64,000 nt of DNA from Nymphaea colorata (Eukaryota; Streptophyta; Magnoliopsida; Nymphaeales; Nymphaeaceae): the NCBI RefSeq assembly GCF_008831285.2, contig NC_045143.1, positions 248,001 through 312,000 of the forward strand, written 5' to 3'. Both the position numbers and the translations under genes were made by a program. This document shows positions 60,359 through 64,000 of the stretch, in pieces (within the stretch, counting starts at the first letter, position 1; every line of letters begins with the position of its first letter). The notes beneath the pieces are model-generated. The model had not been told where the DNA came from. It worked only from the letters and a program-made list of their open reading frames with translations, and did no database searches.

Positions 60359-60594
60359 GCCTCTCTGCCCAGCAGCGTGTCGTCGTTACCGGTAAAGAAC
60401 ATTTCGCCCGCCTGGCCGCCCGCCTTGTGTATCTGCAAAGAGGAGCGCAGTGCAGTGTGCTGCAGCAGGTGGTCTAGGGGTTCGATCGAGTGAAGTACGC
60501 TGCCTGCAATGATAATCGACCGCCAGATAGTCGTCTGCCCTTTCGACAATGCTTCGATGCCTCTCTGCCCAGCAGCGTGTCGTCGTTACCGGTA
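60359..60594. repeat. 36-bp duplicate of mtKAS exon-1 end
   Basis: The 36 bases from GCCTCTCTGCCCAGCAGCGT to TACCGGTA occur identically at 60359-60394 and 60559-60594. Both spell AQQRVVVTG, the conserved start of the condensing-enzyme core, followed by a donor GT. Only the second is preceded by a suitable ATG. Confidence 0.85.
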
Positions 60595-60595
60595 A

Positions 60596-60627
<32 letters not shown>

Positions 60628-60634
60628 TGTGTGT
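60596..60634. repeat. CT/GT microsatellite
   Basis: A CT run followed directly by about 12 GT units, just after the exon-1 donor of the mtKAS pseudogene. Confidence 0.95.
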
Positions 60635-60717
60635 ATGCTTTTTTAATTGTTGACGGTGTGGGGAAAGGGCTAGGCTTGTAATTCGGATTCTCTGCCGGTT
60701 TGAGATCTCATGGAAAC

Positions 60718-60789
60718 GGTTGATCAACGGGGAATGCGGCATATAGGTGAAATGGTTGATCAACGGGCAATGCGGCGTCTGTCACCGGA
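60718..60789. repeat. 36-bp duplication within mtKAS exon 2
   Basis: GGTTGATCAACGGG(G/C)AATG occurs at 60718 and 60754. The 36-bp period keeps the frame, but the first unit ends in an in-frame TAG. Confidence 0.8.
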
Positions 60790-62498
60790 GGATTTCCAAG
60801 ATGGACGGTTTCGATCAAGACACCCTTGCTCACTTCTCAGATGTTCCAACAGTTGACGTCCAAGGTTGCCGCTATCGTTCCTGGTTCCGCAGACGGTGAA
60901 ATCGATGAATAAACGTGGATCCATTCCAGGGTAAACTTTCTCTCTCTCCCATTTTTTTCTTTACAAGCGGATAGATTAGGGTTCTTCAGATTTGAGCAAT
61001 TGCTTGGTTAATTATAAAAGAGACAACAAAGAGAGAAAGAGAGAGAGTGTGTGTGTTGGCATACAGAGAGTCTCCTTGTGTGGTCACCACTTGCACACAA
61101 ATTTTGCCGCTTCCCCTCATTTCGTTTTCCTTCGCTGGACCAGAGATCCATCGCAAGGTTCATAGCCTATGCAATTTGGTGTGCCGCTGAGGCTCTGAAA
61201 GATGTAAATTGGTTACCAGAGGAGCAGAAAGAAAAACAAAGGCGGTAATGAAATAATCTCAACTATTGGAAATCTAAATTTCTTGACTAGCTTGGCGTTA
61301 TTTGGCTCAAAAATTTGATAATCTAGGGCGTTTCAATAGGTGGGGTTATTGGAAGCATCAGTGGGACTCTTGACGCAGCAAAGTTGATCTGTGAAAAGGT
61401 TTGTTCAGATTAAATGATCTGCTGAAATCTTGATTTTTCATCCTGCTTTCATATATGAATTTTACTCTTATCTCCATGTTGTAGTTTGTGGATTCGTGCA
61501 GACTGATTCATTTTCTCTGTGAGGTTGTACCTGATCTCTTTTTTGTTTCACCTTCTTGATAGCGCCTTCGTCGGCTTACTCCATTTTTCATCCCTCGGAT
61601 ATTGATTAATATGGTACAAGACACGTGGGCATGAAATATGGACTGCAGGTACTTAAATCAATCTGTGAGGGATTGTGAATTTTTGTAGTTCCTGATGGTC
61701 TCATACGTTTCTGTAGTTACTTGTTGTAGTATAAAATCTGTAGAACAAACTTCAATCCGGGGTCCAAATCATGCTTCTGTCATAGCTTATGCTACTGATG
61801 CAGATTCAATTGGGGATGCTGCTAGGTTTATTCATTTTGGTGATGCAGATGTTATGATTGCTAGACGAATTGAGTCCAGTATAGATGCTCTTTCAATAGT
61901 GGGATTTTGCAGGTGACTAAACTGCCTTAATTTTACTCCCGACCAAAATATAGTGGTGCAAGTGTAAACTGTAAAGTAACTACATATAATCATAAAAGTT
62001 TTTTAAAAATAAACTAAAAGAAACAAAAATGGACTCAAAATTCATATAACACACTTTTTTGGTTTGGAAAAGATTGCAAAATATCAATTGGCTCTCACCT
62101 GTTATTATTGTTTGAAAACCATTTTGTTGGTAAAAAATGGCAAAATTTTCTGAGCATCGTGAAAAATATCAGTGTTTGTGGTTCGTCATACTTTTGTTCT
62201 GTTCCTTGACTATTAATCTTGTTTTGTTACATTTTATCACCTTTAGTGGATGATTTGGGTGCTGTGTTAATGGATTCTCAATTGCAGATGAAGAGCATTG
62301 CCAACAAAGTTTAACATGCTTCCACAAGAGGCATCACGACCTTTTGATAGCGGTTGAGACGGATTTGTGTAAGCCATCTCTTGTAACTTCTTGAAATTTG
62401 GTATCCTTTCCTGCCTTTTGTCGGAGTTAAACCTCATACTTTTTCCTCTGATTGGTCATATAGGATAGTTGAAGGTTGGGGTCTCATGGTTCTAGAGG

Positions 62499-63691
62499 TG
62501 AGTTAAAATATTTATTGGAAAATTTTCTAGTTGATACCCTGTTAGATGAAGCTTAATTGTTGCCTGATGTTTGTCCAAATTCACAACTTCTCCTGATCGC
62601 TGATTTGCTATGCTTAAATAAGCAAAATAATGGCTGATTTACATTATTTAGTAAAATGATGAACACCCCAAAGCACAAGTGCATGGAGAGTTGCATGTCA
62701 AATTGCTTATTTACTTTATTTAGTAGAATGATGAACATCACATACAGCAAGTGCTAGGGGAGATGCATCTCAAGAGCTCATCCATTTGGCTAGGGTTTTG
62801 AATGTAAGAGCTGCCAGCTTAAGAGGGTCCAGAGCTCAATTCGTAGATTAATTGAATTGGATAGGCTATTGATTCAATGAATCAGTTGAATTGAGTTAGA
62901 ATTGTTTATGAATTTAGTTAATTAAAGAATGTGTTTTAAATTTAAAAATGTTATTTAAATAAAAATAGGAAAATAAATGCAGTAAAAAATTCAAAACATT
63001 AATATGAAATCATGAACAATTTAAAGAAATCTATTTTCATTGTATCAGTTGTCCTATTTGAAGTTTGAACATATCAATTATTTCAACATATGAAATTAAT
63101 AGTCATACGTGAAGCGATTTGAACATGTCGGAGAATTTTTTGTTTCGGTTGCTATCAAGTTGGATTAACAGGTTTGCCTTTCTTTTTGTGTTTCAAATAG
63201 AAAGTTTTTTAGCCAATGGTTGAGATTTTGGCTTTTAGCGTCTTTATCTCTGAGCTTGTGCTTTTCCTTTCTCATTTCTTTTCCTTTTTCCGCAAAAAAA
63301 CTACAAGGATTTTGTTTGTGCTTTTTTTTTTTTGGAATGTAGATGTGCACAAAGCAAAAGAAATTCAGCACTGCGGAGGACCCATTGGAATCTTCCTTAC
63401 AGCTTTGTGATTATCTTTCACAATGTCTACTAGCAATCAATATCAAAGGTTATACATACAACTTCAGCAGCCCTCATCGTCTCCCTCTTACTGTGTAATC
63501 ATATTGAAGTTAATGATAAGCCAACTTTTAATTGCTAAAATTTTAGGAAATTTTACTAAAGTAAAAATGGATTATCAATGTTTTTGTAAAATTTTTCAAA
63601 TATTGTGATTAATAAGTACATCTATGGAGTTGGGCTATATGATGGGTGATTCTTTTTGGATTGGCTGGTTCACTCCCAAGTCAGGCCATTC
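62499..63691. other. Spacer after the mtKAS pseudogene
   Basis: No later mtKAS exon or other gene found. A short direct repeat (TTATTTAGTA(A/G)AATGATGAAC) occurs at about 62645 and 62718. Confidence 0.45.
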
Positions 63692-64000
63692 AGCCAAAAA
63701 TTGATAGATTTTTTTAAACCCTTGGACTTAACCCTTGCATCTGATTCGCCAATTCATTCTGATTTGGACCAATTCTTATAAAAATACTTCAGGGTGCTAC
63801 TCTGTTGCTATAATCTGGAAGGGTTCTGCCTAACCCTTGTCTTGTCAGCCAAAGAAAAAGGAGAGGAAAGCCTGATTATGTGGAGCCTTTTGTTGTCTCT
63901 TCTTGAGGTAAATATTTAAATGTTATTTTAGTATTAATTGATTGCTTGGATTTGAGTTATTTGTCATAATCTTCTCAGGATGCACTTCGTGCACGTAGAG
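63692..64000. repeat. Dispersed repeat B, copy 2 (runs off the window)
   Basis: Counterpart of 50481-50803. In copy 1 repeat A follows immediately, so repeat A is expected just beyond the window end. Confidence 0.9.

Larger units (their letters stand above)
60549..62498 (+). pseudogene. mtKAS: Mitochondrial 3-oxoacyl-ACP synthase (mtKAS) pseudogene
   Basis: The parent enzyme condenses malonyl-ACP with acyl-ACP in mitochondrial fatty acid (lipoate precursor) synthesis. Exon remnants in order: 60549-60591 (MLRCLSAQQRVVVTG), about 60680-60939 (WKRLINGECGI, then KMDGFDQDTLAH, QLTSKVAAIVP), 61137-61244 (RSIARFIAYA), 61327-61398 (GVSIGGVIGSI, LICEK), 61563-61648 (RLRRLTPFFIPRILINM, then frameshift), about 61760-61912 (GPNHASVIAYATDADSIGDA, GDADVM, ESSIDAL), 62288-62368 (KFNMLPQEASRPFD) and 62464-62498 (MVLE). 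Defects: stops after ECGI and after EIDE, a 1-base deletion before HVGMKYG, and two TGA codons in exon 7. The catalytic Cys (family TACATGAHS) is replaced by Tyr. Introns persist, so it is a DNA-level duplicate. The exons carrying the two catalytic His residues were not found. Confidence 0.85.

Overview
The window is nuclear DNA from a flowering plant. Two intact genes have many introns with plant-type GT/AG sites, the protein families are plant-specific (XS/XH domain, MIP1 zipper with DUF547, DUF3700, terpene synthase), and the spacers are rich in hAT-like elements, foldbacks and AT microsatellites. Sequence alone does not fix the species. The long introns and frequent decayed gene pieces would fit an early-diverging angiosperm or a magnoliid, but that is a guess.

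Layout. 1-5.9 kb: a direct repeat about 4.15 kb apart, a hAT-like non-autonomous element with an 8-bp target duplication, and the N-terminal remnant of a plant syntaxin. 5.9-9.1 kb (minus): an IDN2/FDM-like XS-XH gene of RNA-directed DNA methylation that seems to have lost its middle exons and carries a tandem duplication over its start codon. 9.1-23.4 kb: transposon-derived DNA, with a 3.15-kb foldback element with 1.09-kb arms, a two-copy segmental duplication carrying a terpene synthase exon fragment, a 600-bp hairpin and a perfect 148-bp palindrome. 23.9-35.7 kb (plus): a complete AP-3 adaptor beta subunit gene in 11 exons, of which I could place every splice junction in frame. 37.6-40.3 kb (minus): a complete nine-exon leucine-zipper/DUF547 gene, tail to tail with AP3B. 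40.3-64 kb: no intact gene seen. It holds a DUF3700 first-exon fragment, a 57-bp satellite with higher-order structure, several minisatellites, four dispersed repeat families, and a decayed mitochondrial 3-oxoacyl-ACP synthase (mtKAS) pseudogene with a second exon fragment 5 kb away.

The two intact genes have unrelated housekeeping roles: vacuolar cargo sorting for AP3B and an unassigned role for DUF547. There is no operon or gene-cluster logic. The notable theme is partial gene copies (syntaxin, terpene synthase, DUF3700, mtKAS twice), several of them inside or beside repeats, some with premature stops at codons consistent with C-to-T decay.
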